This document shows, piece after piece, positions 1-7,554 of a stretch of DNA of 25,941 nucleotides. This DNA is from CAVQGZ01 sp964356295 (GTDB lineage Bacteria > Actinomycetota > Actinomycetes > Jiangellales > Jiangellaceae), in NCBI GenBank assembly GCA_964356295.1, contig CAYHHE010000034.1:1-25941 (forward strand). The letters run 5' to 3'. The stretch's first letter is position 1; every line of letters starts with the position of its first letter. The notes beneath the pieces were generated by a model that worked only from the letters and a program-made list of their open reading frames with translations, did not search any database and was not told the origin of the DNA. The translations under genes were made by a program, and so were the position numbers.

Positions 1-218
<218 letters not shown>

Positions 219-246
219 GCGATCACTCTCACCTCACCGGCGCTCG

Positions 247-606
247 TCAGTCCCAGTCCAGGCCACCGCGACGCCATTCGTAGACGTAGGCGACGGTGAT
301 GAGGACGAGGAACAGCACCATGGCGTAGAAACCGAACAGCCCGAGGGAGTCGAAGTGCACGGCCCACGGGTACAGGAAGACGATCTCGATGTCGAAGATG
401 ATGAACATCATCGCGGTGAGGTAGTACTTGATCGGGAACCGTCCGCCGCCTGCGGCCTGCGGGGTCGGCTCGATCCCGCACTCGTAGGCATCCATCTTGG
501 CGCGGTTGAACCGGGACGGGCCGGCGAGCTTGCCGGCCACCAGCGAGAACAGCGCGAACGCCGCAGCGAGTCCGGCCAGCCCGAGGATGGGCACGAACGG
601 GTTCAC
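247..606 (-). CDS. nuoA: NADH-quinone oxidoreductase subunit A
   Basis: NuoA is a small membrane subunit of proton-pumping complex I. The 119-residue product has three predicted membrane segments at about residues 4-26, 61-83 and 92-109. The second carries the family's conserved acidic pair (D72 and E74 in FDIEIVFLYPWA), and the loop after the first holds the conserved YECGIEP (41-47). The start is a GTG at 606, preceded by an AGGA ribosome binding site on the minus strand. The gene begins nine bases after the menG stop, so menG, nuoA and nuoB are very probably cotranscribed. Length and motifs match the family fully. Confidence 0.96.
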   Translation of the reverse strand: MNPFVPILGLAGLAAAFALFSLVAGKLAGPSRFNRAKMDAYECGIEPTPQAAGGGRFPIKYYLTAMMFIIFDIEIVFLYPWAVHFDSLGLFGFYAMVLFLVLITVAYVYEWRRGGLDWD

Positions 607-615
607 CTGGCCATC

Positions 616-1332
616 CTATGGCTGGGGACGATCGTGGATCGAACGGGTGGCGCGATGCAGGGCGACGATGCCGCCGGTCAGGTTGCGCCACTGAACGCCG
701 GTCCATCCGCAGGTGTCGATCATGGTCGCGAGGTCAGCCTGGTCGGGCCAGTCCTTGATGGACTCGGCCAGGTAGACGTAGGCGTCGGGGGCGCTGGAGA
801 CCCTGCGGGCGATGGGCGGCAGAGCCCTGACGAGGTAGTTCTCATAGACCCGCCGGAAGGCCGGTGCCGTGGGGTGGCTGAACTCGCACACCACCAGGGT
901 CCCGCCGGGGCGCGTCACCCGGGCCATCTCGGCCAGGCCGGCCGCCGGGTCGACCAGGTTGCGCAGCCCGAAGGAGATCGTGACGGCGTCGAAGGCGGCG
1001 TCGGCGAAGGGCAGGTGCAGCCCGTCCGCGGCGACGAACGGCAGGTGCGTGCGGACCGCCTTGCCGACGCGGAGCATGCCGAGGGAGAAGTCGCCCGGCA
1101 CCACCCGCCAGCCGTGGTCGTGGCAGGCCTCGCTGGAGGTGCCGGTGCCGGCGGCCAGGTCCAGCAGCATCCGACCCCATCCTGGGCCGAGCGCGTCGAC
1201 CACCGCGCGCCGCCAGCGCCGGTCCTGGCCGGCGGACAGCACGTCGTTGGTCAGGTCGTAGCGCCGGGCGACCGCGTCGAACATCGCCGCGACCTGGTCG
1301 GGTCGTTTGGACAAGTCCGCACGCGGGCTCAC
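616..1332 (-). CDS. menG: Demethylmenaquinone methyltransferase (MenG/UbiE family)
   Basis: This enzyme transfers a methyl group from SAM to demethylmenaquinone, the last step of menaquinone synthesis. The 238-residue protein begins with the UbiE-type KRPDQVAAMFDAVARRYDLTND region. The SAM-binding motif I is LLDLAAGTGT (56-65), and the UbiE signature SFGLRNLVD occurs mid-protein. The GTG at 1332 lies six bases downstream of a TAGCCT box with no good Shine-Dalgarno sequence, which points to a leaderless mRNA. Downstream it runs into nuoA with a 9-base gap, linking the last quinone-making step to the complex that reduces the quinone. UbiE enzymes can also act on ubiquinone precursors, but the neighbouring men genes favour menaquinone. 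Confidence 0.94.
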   Translation of the reverse strand: MSPRADLSKRPDQVAAMFDAVARRYDLTNDVLSAGQDRRWRRAVVDALGPGWGRMLLDLAAGTGTSSEACHDHGWRVVPGDFSLGMLRVGKAVRTHLPFVAADGLHLPFADAAFDAVTISFGLRNLVDPAAGLAEMARVTRPGGTLVVCEFSHPTAPAFRRVYENYLVRALPPIARRVSSAPDAYVYLAESIKDWPDQADLATMIDTCGWTGVQWRNLTGGIVALHRATRSIHDRPQP

Positions 1333-1338
1333 CGCGCC

Positions 1339-1344
1339 AGGCTA
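1339..1344 (-). promoter_or_regulatory. Candidate -10 box of menG-nuoA-nuoB (leaderless)
   Basis: On the minus strand TAGCCT fits the actinobacterial -10 pattern TANNNT. Six bases separate it from the menG GTG, so transcription would begin at or next to the start codon. No convincing -35 box was found at 17-18 bases. This is inference from spacing and motif only. Confidence 0.55.
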
Positions 1345-1357
1345 CGCAGCCGGGTCG

Positions 1358-1363
1358 TACCCT
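1358..1363 (+). promoter_or_regulatory. Candidate -10 box of menF (leaderless)
   Basis: TACCCT fits TANNNT and lies eight bases before the menF GTG at 1372, as expected for a leaderless transcript. There is no Shine-Dalgarno sequence in front of that GTG. It sits back to back with the menG -10 box, 13 bases apart, in the 39-base divergent gap. Confidence 0.55.
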
Positions 1364-1371
1364 TGCCGCCC

Positions 1372-2640
1372 GTGTCGATCAGCGCGCAGCCCGTCTCGGG
1401 TCTGGTGGTGCGCACCCGGCTGGTGCCCGACCCGGGGCCGCTGCTGGCGCTGCTCGACGACCCGGGTGGGCTGGTGTGGCTGCGTCGCGGTGACGGCATG
1501 GTCGGCTGGGGAGAGGTCGCCCGCTGGGAGCTGAGCGGACCTGACCGGTTCCTCACGGCGGCGGCCACCTGGCGGCAGGCGCTGCGCGGGGCGGTCGTCC
1601 GGGACGACGCACAGGTGCCCGGCAGCGGGCCGGTGGCCTTCGGCTCGTTCACCTTCGCCGACGAGGGCACCTCGGTCCTGGTCGTGCCCGAGGTGGTGGT
1701 GGGTCGCCGGGACGGGATCGCCTGGGTGACCACGCTGAGCCGCAAGGACCGGGTGCCCGCGGCGTGGTCGCCGACGGTGGCGGCGGCGCCCACCGGGGCG
1801 GGCCGCGTGCGGCTCCGGGACGGCACGCTGAGCCGGCAGGAGTGGGCGTCGGCGGTGTCGCAGGCGGTGGAACGGATCTCCGCAGGCCTGCTGGAGAAGG
1901 TGGTTCTCGCCCGTGATGTCGTCGCCGAGGCCGACCACCCGGTCGATCCGCGATGGGCGCTGGGTCACCTCGCCGCGGAGTACCCGACCTGCTGGACGTT
2001 CGCCGTCGACGGGTTGCTCGGCGCGACACCAGAGATGCTGGTGCGCCTGGAGCGCGGGCTGGTGACCTCCCGGGTGCTGGCAGGCACCATCCGTCGCACC
2101 GGCGACGACACCCGCGACCTGGCTCTTGCCGCATCGCTGGCCCGCTCGAGCAAGGACCTCGAGGAGCACGAGCTCGCCGTCCGGTCGGTGGCCGACGCGC
2201 TGGCCGACCACGGCTCGCTCAACGTGCCGGAGTCGCCGTTCGTGCTGCACCTGCCCAACGTCATGCACCTGGCCACCGACGTGACCGGAGTCGTGCACGA
2301 CGGCCGGACCGCGCTGGAGCTGGTCGCGGACCTGCACCCCAGCGCGGCCGTCTGCGGAACCCCGACGGACGTGGCCCGGGCGACGATCGCCGAGCTGGAG
2401 CGGATGGACCGGGGGCGCTACGCCGGGCCGGTGGGGTGGGTGGGCGCCAGCGGGGACGGGGAGTGGGCGATCGCGCTGCGCTGCGCCGCCCTCGACCGCC
2501 AGGACCCGCGGCGGCTGCGGCTGTTCGCCGGCTGCGGCATCGTCTCTGGCTCCGAGCCGGAGGACGAGCTGGCAGAGGCCGACGCGAAGCTCACCCCGAT
2601 GCGCCGCGCGCTGGGTCAGGTACGCCGGGTCACCACGTAG
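1372..2640 (+). CDS. menF: Isochorismate synthase (MenF/EntC-type chorismate-binding enzyme)
   Basis: Isochorismate synthase converts chorismate to isochorismate, the entry step of the menaquinone pathway. From the GTG at 1372 the protein has 422 residues, normal for MenF/EntC. The chorismate-binding domain covers about residues 150-415. It contains LEKVVLARDVV (with K176), GATPEMLV (218-224), VLAGTIRRTGDD, the acidic stretch SKDLEEHELAV (with E265), AVCGTPTDVA and the C-terminal RLFAGCGIVSGSEPEDELAEAD. The open frame extends upstream through the menG and nuoA antisense strand, but that part is a high-GC shadow. The promoter-like TACCCT and family length set the start. The 3' end overlaps convergent metW by 25 bases. 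A siderophore EntC role is possible, but the men neighbours favour menaquinone. Confidence 0.9.
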   Translation: MSISAQPVSGLVVRTRLVPDPGPLLALLDDPGGLVWLRRGDGMVGWGEVARWELSGPDRFLTAAATWRQALRGAVVRDDAQVPGSGPVAFGSFTFADEGTSVLVVPEVVVGRRDGIAWVTTLSRKDRVPAAWSPTVAAAPTGAGRVRLRDGTLSRQEWASAVSQAVERISAGLLEKVVLARDVVAEADHPVDPRWALGHLAAEYPTCWTFAVDGLLGATPEMLVRLERGLVTSRVLAGTIRRTGDDTRDLALAASLARSSKDLEEHELAVRSVADALADHGSLNVPESPFVLHLPNVMHLATDVTGVVHDGRTALELVADLHPSAAVCGTPTDVARATIAELERMDRGRYAGPVGWVGASGDGEWAIALRCAALDRQDPRRLRLFAGCGIVSGSEPEDELAEADAKLTPMRRALGQVRRVTT

Positions 2641-3209
2641 ACCGCGCGGGCGGCGCGCACGTTGGACGCCACCCCGCTGCGGCGCAGCGGCCGGTGCTGC
2701 TCGTCCAGCAGCACCCGGCGCTGGACCGTCAGCCCCACCTCGGCGATGAGCGACTCGGTGTCCGGCAACGTCGACAAGTGGATGTTCGGTGTCTGGTACC
2801 ACGGATAGGGCAGCTCGGCCGACATCGGCATCCGTCCCAGCAGCAGCAGCTCGGCCCGGTGCCGCCAGTAGGCGAAGTTCGGCACCGACACGATGCCGCG
2901 AGGCGCGATCCGGGCCATCTGCGTCAGCACGTGTCTGGGGCGGCGGGTGGTCTGCAGCGTCTGCGACAGCACCACCACGTCGTAGGAGTCGTCGGCGAAG
3001 GCGCCGAGGTCGGAGTCCAGGTCGAGCGAGAGCACCGCCACCCCACGTCGGACAGAGGCCAGGAAGGACTCAGCGTCGATCTCGACGCCGGTGCCGCGGC
3101 GCCCGTGCGCCCCCAGGTACTCCAGCAGGTCTCCCTGGCCGCAGCCGAGGTCGAGGACCCGGCTGCCCGGGGGGATCAGCGAGGAGACGATCTCCAGGTC
3201 AAGGCGCAC
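2616..3209 (-). CDS. metW: MetW-like class I methyltransferase
   Basis: The 197-residue protein belongs to the MetW family, which accompanies MetX homoserine O-acetyltransferase in many bacteria; the substrate of its methyltransferase fold is not established. SAM-binding motif I is RVLDLGCGQGDLLEYL near residue 20. The family signatures VVVLSQTLQTTRRP, VPNFAYWRHRAEL and LPYPWYQTPNIHL are all present. The start is taken as the GTG at 3209, which overlaps the metX stop by 11 bases and gives the usual MetW length. Longer upstream sequence in this frame is metX antisense-frame shadow. It is the last gene of metY-metX-metW and overlaps the menF 3' end by 25 bases. Confidence 0.86.
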   Translation of the reverse strand: MRLDLEIVSSLIPPGSRVLDLGCGQGDLLEYLGAHGRRGTGVEIDAESFLASVRRGVAVLSLDLDSDLGAFADDSYDVVVLSQTLQTTRRPRHVLTQMARIAPRGIVSVPNFAYWRHRAELLLLGRMPMSAELPYPWYQTPNIHLSTLPDTESLIAEVGLTVQRRVLLDEQHRPLRRSGVASNVRAARAVYVVTRRT

Positions 3210-4329
3210 GGCGCGTCCCGGCGTCGAGGAAGGCCTCGACGATGGCGTGGTACTCCGGGACGGGCAGCAGGAACGAGTCGTGCCCGGTCTCGCTGGCGAC
3301 CTCTCGGAAGGTCGTCGGGACACCGGCGTGCTCGAGCCGCCGGGCGATCCGCAGCGAGTGGCTGGTGTCGAAGCGCCAGTCGGTGTCGAAGGACAGCACC
3401 AGGGCGCGGGTGCCCGAGCGGGCCATCCTGGCCAGCTGGCCGGGTGCGTCCGGTTCGGCGAACGGGTCGTAGTAGTCCAGCGCCCGCGACAGGTAGAGGT
3501 AGGACAGCGCGTCGAAGCGCGTGAGGAACGACTCACCCTGGTGCCGCAGGTAGCTCTCCACCTGGAAGTCCACGCCGAAGCCGAACCGGGGGGTGTCGGA
3601 GTCCTGGAACCTGCGGCCGAACTTGGCGGTCATGGCGGCCTCGGACAGGTAGGTGATGTGCGCCATCATCCGGGCCACCGCCAGGCCGACCTGGGGGCTG
3701 CGCCCGGTGCCGTAGTAGGCCCCGGCCTGGAAGTCCGGGTCGCGCATGATTGCCTCCCGGGCGACGGCGGAGAAGGCGATGTTCTGTGCGCTGAGCCGGC
3801 TGGACGCGGCGACGACGACGGCGGCCGCCGCCTCCTCGGGCGCCTCCAACGCCCAGGACAGCGCCTGCATCCCGCCCAGCGAGCCGCCCACGACGGCGTG
3901 CAGGCGCTGGATGCCAAGCCGGCGCAGCAGCCGCCGATGGGTGGCCACCAGGTCCGACACGCTCAGCAGGGGGAAGTCCATCCCGTAGGGCCGCCCGGTG
4001 TCGGGGTCGACCGAGGAGGGGCCGGTGGTGCCGTGGCAGCCGCCGAGCAGGTTGGCGCAGACGACGAAGAACCGGTCGGTGTCCACCGGACGGCCCGGGC
4101 CGATGATGTTGTCCCACCAGCCTCGGCGTGCCGGGTCCCCGTGGTGCCCGGCGGCGTGGGCGTCGCCGGTCAGGGCGTGGCAGACGAAGACGGCGTTGTC
4201 ACCGGTGAACGTCCCGTAGGTCTCGTAGGCCACCTCCACATGCCGCAGGCAGCGCCCCGACGCCAGCACCAGCGGGTCGTCCGGGGTGGCCAGGACGACC
4301 CGCTGGGTCTGGACGAGACCGACGCTCAC
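3199..4329 (-). CDS. metX: Homoserine O-acetyltransferase
   Basis: MetX transfers an acetyl group from acetyl-CoA to homoserine, the activating step of methionine synthesis. The 376-residue alpha/beta hydrolase fold protein has the nucleophile elbow GGSLGGMQAL (S150). The rest of the triad is expected at the aspartate in SFDTDWRF and the histidine in SETGHDSFL near the C-terminus. Upstream, FVCHALTGDAHAAG and NLLGGCHGTTGPSS match the acetyltransferase subfamily. Some MetX-like enzymes use succinyl-CoA, and this cannot be settled by reading. The GTG start at 4329 lies five bases after the metY stop with only a weak ribosome binding site, suggesting translational coupling to metY. Confidence 0.95.
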   Translation of the reverse strand: MSVGLVQTQRVVLATPDDPLVLASGRCLRHVEVAYETYGTFTGDNAVFVCHALTGDAHAAGHHGDPARRGWWDNIIGPGRPVDTDRFFVVCANLLGGCHGTTGPSSVDPDTGRPYGMDFPLLSVSDLVATHRRLLRRLGIQRLHAVVGGSLGGMQALSWALEAPEEAAAAVVVAASSRLSAQNIAFSAVAREAIMRDPDFQAGAYYGTGRSPQVGLAVARMMAHITYLSEAAMTAKFGRRFQDSDTPRFGFGVDFQVESYLRHQGESFLTRFDALSYLYLSRALDYYDPFAEPDAPGQLARMARSGTRALVLSFDTDWRFDTSHSLRIARRLEHAGVPTTFREVASETGHDSFLLPVPEYHAIVEAFLDAGTRRAP

Positions 4330-4334
4330 GGGGA

Positions 4335-5633
4335 CTAGGAGGCCTTCGCAGCCTTCGTCAGCGCCTGGTCGAGGTCGGCGAGCAGGTCCTCGACGTGCTC
4401 GATGCCGACCGAGAGCCGCACCATGTCCTCGGGCACCCCGGCGGCCTCGAGCTCCTCGGGGGTGAGCTGGCTGTGCGTCGTGGTGGCGTTGTGGATGGCC
4501 AGCGACTTGGCGTCGCCGATGTTGGCCAGGTGGCTGAACAGCTCCAGGTTCTCGATGAAGGTGCGGCCGCCGCCCCTGCCGGTGCGCACGCCGAACGACA
4601 CCAGGCCGCCATAGCCGCACCCGGTGAAGATCTTGTCCGCGGTCGCCTTGTACGGGCTCTCGTCCAGGCCCGGGTAGTTCACCCAGGACACCGCGTCGTG
4701 CGACTGCAGGAAGCGGGCGACAGCCAGGGCGTTCGCGCTGTGCCGCTCCATGCGCAGGTGCAGGGTCTCCAGCCCCTGCAGGAACAGCCACGAGTTGAGC
4801 GGGGCGATGGCGGCGCCGGTGTTGCGCAGCAGCACGGTGCGGGCCCGGATGATGTAGGCGAGGTTCCCGACGGCCTCGGTCCACACCACACCGTGGTAGG
4901 CCGAGTCCGGCGCGGTCAGGCCAGGGAAGCGGTCGGCGTGCCCGGCCCAGTCGAAGGTCCCGGCGTCGACGATCACGCCGCCGATGGACGTGCCGTGCCC
5001 ACCGATGTACTTCGTCGCCGAGTGCACCGACACGTCGGCTCCGTGGTCGAACACGCGGCACAGGTACGGCGTCGGTGCGGTGTTGTCCACGACCAGCGGG
5101 AGGCCGAGGGCGTGGGCGGCGTCGGCCCAGGCGGCGATGTCGACGACGTTGATCTTGGGGTTGCCGATGGTTTCGACGAACACCAGCTTCGTCCGGTCGT
5201 CGACCGCGGCGCCCAGGTCCTCGGGACGGTCCGGGTCGACGAAGCGAACCTCGATGCCGAACTGCGGCAGGGTGTGCGCGAACAGGGCATAGGTGCCGCC
5301 GTAGAGGGTGGAGACGGAGACGATGTTGTCCCCGGCGTAGGTGAGGTTGAGCACGGAGTAGGTGACCGCGGCGGATCCGGACGCCGTCGCCAGCGCGCCG
5401 ACGCCGCCTTCGAGGGCGGTCACGCGGGCCTCGAACACCGCCTGGGTCGGGTTCATGATCCGGGTGTAGATGTTGCCCGGGACCCGCAGCGCGAACAGGT
5501 CCGCGGCGTGGTCGGTGTCGTCGAACACGTACGACGTGGTCTGGTAGATCGGCACGGCCCGACTGTTGGTGGTCGGGTCGGGCTCCTGGCCGGCGTGCAC
5601 CGCCAGGGTCTCCGGTCGTTGGGTGGTGGCCAC
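4335..5633 (-). CDS. metY: O-acetylhomoserine sulfhydrylase (Cys/Met metabolism PLP enzyme)
   Basis: MetY makes homocysteine from O-acetylhomoserine and sulfide. The 432-residue product starts with the family's TLAVHAGQEPDPTTNSRAVPIYQTTSY. It has the PLP-lysine motif SATKYIGGHG (K208), the aspartate of VVDNTAPTPY (D183) that contacts the PLP ring, and SLAIHNATTTHSQL near the C-terminus as in sulfhydrylases. Its length of about 430 fits MetY better than the shorter cystathionine gamma-synthases. The GTG at 5633 has a strong ribosome binding site, GAGGAG, eight bases upstream (5647-5642). It is the first gene of the metYXW operon and lies downstream of a SAM-I type riboswitch, so it should be repressed when SAM is plentiful. 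Confidence 0.95.
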   Translation of the reverse strand: MATTQRPETLAVHAGQEPDPTTNSRAVPIYQTTSYVFDDTDHAADLFALRVPGNIYTRIMNPTQAVFEARVTALEGGVGALATASGSAAVTYSVLNLTYAGDNIVSVSTLYGGTYALFAHTLPQFGIEVRFVDPDRPEDLGAAVDDRTKLVFVETIGNPKINVVDIAAWADAAHALGLPLVVDNTAPTPYLCRVFDHGADVSVHSATKYIGGHGTSIGGVIVDAGTFDWAGHADRFPGLTAPDSAYHGVVWTEAVGNLAYIIRARTVLLRNTGAAIAPLNSWLFLQGLETLHLRMERHSANALAVARFLQSHDAVSWVNYPGLDESPYKATADKIFTGCGYGGLVSFGVRTGRGGGRTFIENLELFSHLANIGDAKSLAIHNATTTHSQLTPEELEAAGVPEDMVRLSVGIEHVEDLLADLDQALTKAAKAS

Positions 5634-5724
5634 GGCAGTGGCTCCTCTCTGCCGCCCTCGGCGGCGTCGGGTCCCGGGGGTCCGACGTGCGCCGGGAGCC
5701 TGGCGGCGAGCCCGTGGCACGGCA
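5634..5724 (-). promoter_or_regulatory. Expression platform of the metY riboswitch
   Basis: This leader segment joins the aptamer to the metY start. It contains a perfect hairpin, GCCGCC-GAG-GGCGGC (5665-5651), a weaker stem GTCGG/CCGAC (5686-5682 with 5670-5666), and the GAGGAG ribosome binding site (5647-5642). The segment GGCTCC at 5700-5695 is exactly complementary to GGAGCC at 5645-5640 and could hide the ribosome binding site. There is no T-run after any hairpin, so control of translation is more likely than intrinsic termination. The pairing switch is inference. Confidence 0.5.
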
Positions 5725-5849
5725 CACTCATCTGTCGGCACAGCCTTCCGGGACGAAGGCCGTGCCGCTGGAGTTAGCACCTGTCGGTCGTGGTGACCCG
5801 GTTGCTGCGGCGTCGTCGGGCCAGATCCCTCAGCCGCTCGTGATGAACG
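5725..5849 (-). promoter_or_regulatory. SAM-I (S-box) riboswitch aptamer upstream of metY
   Basis: On the minus strand the conserved S-box core is readable: GAGGGATCTGGCCCGACGA, then GCAGCAACC, then AGGTGCTAACTCCAGC. The stems also form. P1 pairs 5849-5842 with 5732-5725 (8 pairs including two wobbles). P2 uses GCGGC/GCCGC around kink-turn-like TGA/GACGA bases. P4 is a 12-pair hairpin, GGCACGGCCTTC with GAAGGCTGTGCC, containing one G-U pair. SAM-I riboswitches bind S-adenosylmethionine and switch off methionine genes. The related SAM-IV class is common in actinobacteria; the kink-turn core here favours SAM-I. A covariance-model scan would settle the class. Confidence 0.9.
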
Positions 5850-5859
5850 TGCGGCGCCG

Positions 5860-5888
5860 ATGGTAGACGATCGTTCAGGCCGCGTCGA
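5860..5888 (-). promoter_or_regulatory. Candidate promoter of the metYXW leader
   Basis: On the minus strand TCGACG (5888-5883, four of six bases match TTGACA) is followed after 17 bases by TACCAT (5865-5860, fits TANNNT). Transcription would start near 5853, just ahead of riboswitch stem P1. The promoter overlaps the menD stop codon at 5877-5875, so it lies partly inside the upstream gene. Confidence 0.55.
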
Positions 5889-7554
5889 TCGCCGCGCGGG
5901 CGGCCCGGTGGAGTCGGGTCTGCAGGGCACGGTTGCCGGCACGATCCACCCGCACCTCGACCACCCGGGTCCCCGGCCGGGGTGTGAGCGCGGCGGCCAG
6001 GTCGTCCTGGCAGGTCGGTGCGACGTGCTCGACACCGACGCCTGCGCACCAAGCGCCGATGTCGCCGCCGACGGGGGTGGCGAAGACCCGCTCGAAGACC
6101 GCGGAGTGCTGGGGCTCCCCCGGCTCGAGCAGACCGAAGATCCCGCCACCGTCGTTGTTCACCACCACCACGCACAGCGACGGCCTCGGCTCGGCAGCGC
6201 CGACGAGCAGGGCGGTCGCGTCGTGCCAGAAGGCCAGGTCCCCGACCACGGCGTAGCACGCTCCGCCGTGACCCAAGGCCATCCCGACGGCGGTGGACAG
6301 GGTGCCGTCGATGCCGGACAGGCCGCGGTTGGCCATGAGCCGGACGTCCGCGCGCGGGGCAGCGGCCAGGTAGACGTCCCGGATGGGCTGGCTGGAGCCC
6401 AGCAGGACCGCGCAGTGGGGCGGCAGCGCCGCGATGACCTGGGCCACTACGCCCGGCTCGGTCGGCCACGGCTCCCGAGCCAGCAGGTCCCGCATGCCGA
6501 GCCAAGCCCGCGCGCCGGCGGCCCGCCACTGGCTCTGCCAGCCGAAGCGCGGTTCCCCCCGGGGGGACACCGCCGCCGCGAGCTGGCTCACCTGGTGCCC
6601 GGGGTCCGGCCACTCGGCGTGCCGTCCGGTCACCACGACGATCTCCCGGCCCTCCTCGCGCAGCAGCCGAAGGACGCTGCGGGACAGGGTGGGCCGGCCG
6701 AAGGCGACCACGCGCCGCACCGGGTGAGCCCTCAGGAACACCTCGCAGGCCGCCACCGCCGGGGCGCTCGGGATGGCCGAGGCCAGGCCCCAGGCACCGG
6801 ACGTGGGCTCGGCCAGCACCGGCCAGCCCGCGCGTGAGGCGACCTCGTTGGCGACCGACCCGGCGCCGTCGCCGGCGAGCACCAGCGTCGGGACGGCGCT
6901 GTCCAGCCGCAGGGCCGGCCCGGGTGCAGCGGCCGAAGCGTCCACCCGCACCCAGGGCTGCCCTGCTGGTCGTCCGGGCGGGGTGGGTCCGGTGTCGGCC
7001 GTAGGTACCAGCGGCTCGGTCAGCTCGAGGTCGAGGTGGACAGGGCCGGGTCGCGCGGCGGGTTGCCCGCGCGCGGCCAGCAGCGCCCGTGCGACGGTCG
7101 CGCGCCAGTACGCTCCCCGCTCGGGAAGGTGGTCGCAGGCAGCGGCGAGGCGACGCGACCAGTCGACCGTCCCCCCCAGGACGCGCTGGTGGTCGGTGGT
7201 CTGGTTGGCACCGACGCCCTGCAGCTCGGCCGGTCGGTCGGCGGTGAGCGCGACCAGCGCCACCCCGCCGTGCCGGGCCTCCAGGAGGGCGGGGTGGAGG
7301 TTGGCCACCGCCGTCCCCGACGTGCAGGCGATCGGCACCGGCCGCCCGGTATGGCGCGAGAGCCCGAGAGCGAGGAAGGCCGCGCCGCGCTCGTCGATGC
7401 GCACGTGCAGCCGCAGCCGCCCGGCCCCGTCCGCCTCGGCCAGGGCGAAGGCCAACGGGCCGCTGCGGGACCCGGGGCTGAGCACGGCATCGGTCACCCC
7501 GCCTCGAACCATCTCGTCCACGACGGTCCGGGCCAGCTCCACGCTGCCGGTCAC
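5875..7554 (-). CDS. menD: SEPHCHC synthase, thiamine diphosphate enzyme of menaquinone synthesis
   Basis: MenD joins isochorismate with the succinic semialdehyde unit from 2-oxoglutarate to make SEPHCHC. The 559-residue length is typical. The N-terminal domain has VLSPGSRSGPLAFAL and the catalytic-type glutamate in RIDERGAAF (E55). GANQTTDHQ lies in the substrate region. The C-terminal thiamine diphosphate and Mg site runs from GDLAFWHDATALL to VVVNNDGGGIF. The start is the GTG at 7554, whose GTGA overlaps the menC stop, so menD is translationally coupled to menC. The much longer open frame upstream of this GTG is antisense to menC, menB and menE and is not real coding. The 3' end carries the candidate metY promoter. 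Confidence 0.94.
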   Translation of the reverse strand: MTGSVELARTVVDEMVRGGVTDAVLSPGSRSGPLAFALAEADGAGRLRLHVRIDERGAAFLALGLSRHTGRPVPIACTSGTAVANLHPALLEARHGGVALVALTADRPAELQGVGANQTTDHQRVLGGTVDWSRRLAAACDHLPERGAYWRATVARALLAARGQPAARPGPVHLDLELTEPLVPTADTGPTPPGRPAGQPWVRVDASAAAPGPALRLDSAVPTLVLAGDGAGSVANEVASRAGWPVLAEPTSGAWGLASAIPSAPAVAACEVFLRAHPVRRVVAFGRPTLSRSVLRLLREEGREIVVVTGRHAEWPDPGHQVSQLAAAVSPRGEPRFGWQSQWRAAGARAWLGMRDLLAREPWPTEPGVVAQVIAALPPHCAVLLGSSQPIRDVYLAAAPRADVRLMANRGLSGIDGTLSTAVGMALGHGGACYAVVGDLAFWHDATALLVGAAEPRPSLCVVVVNNDGGGIFGLLEPGEPQHSAVFERVFATPVGGDIGAWCAGVGVEHVAPTCQDDLAAALTPRPGTRVVEVRVDRAGNRALQTRLHRAARAAIDAA

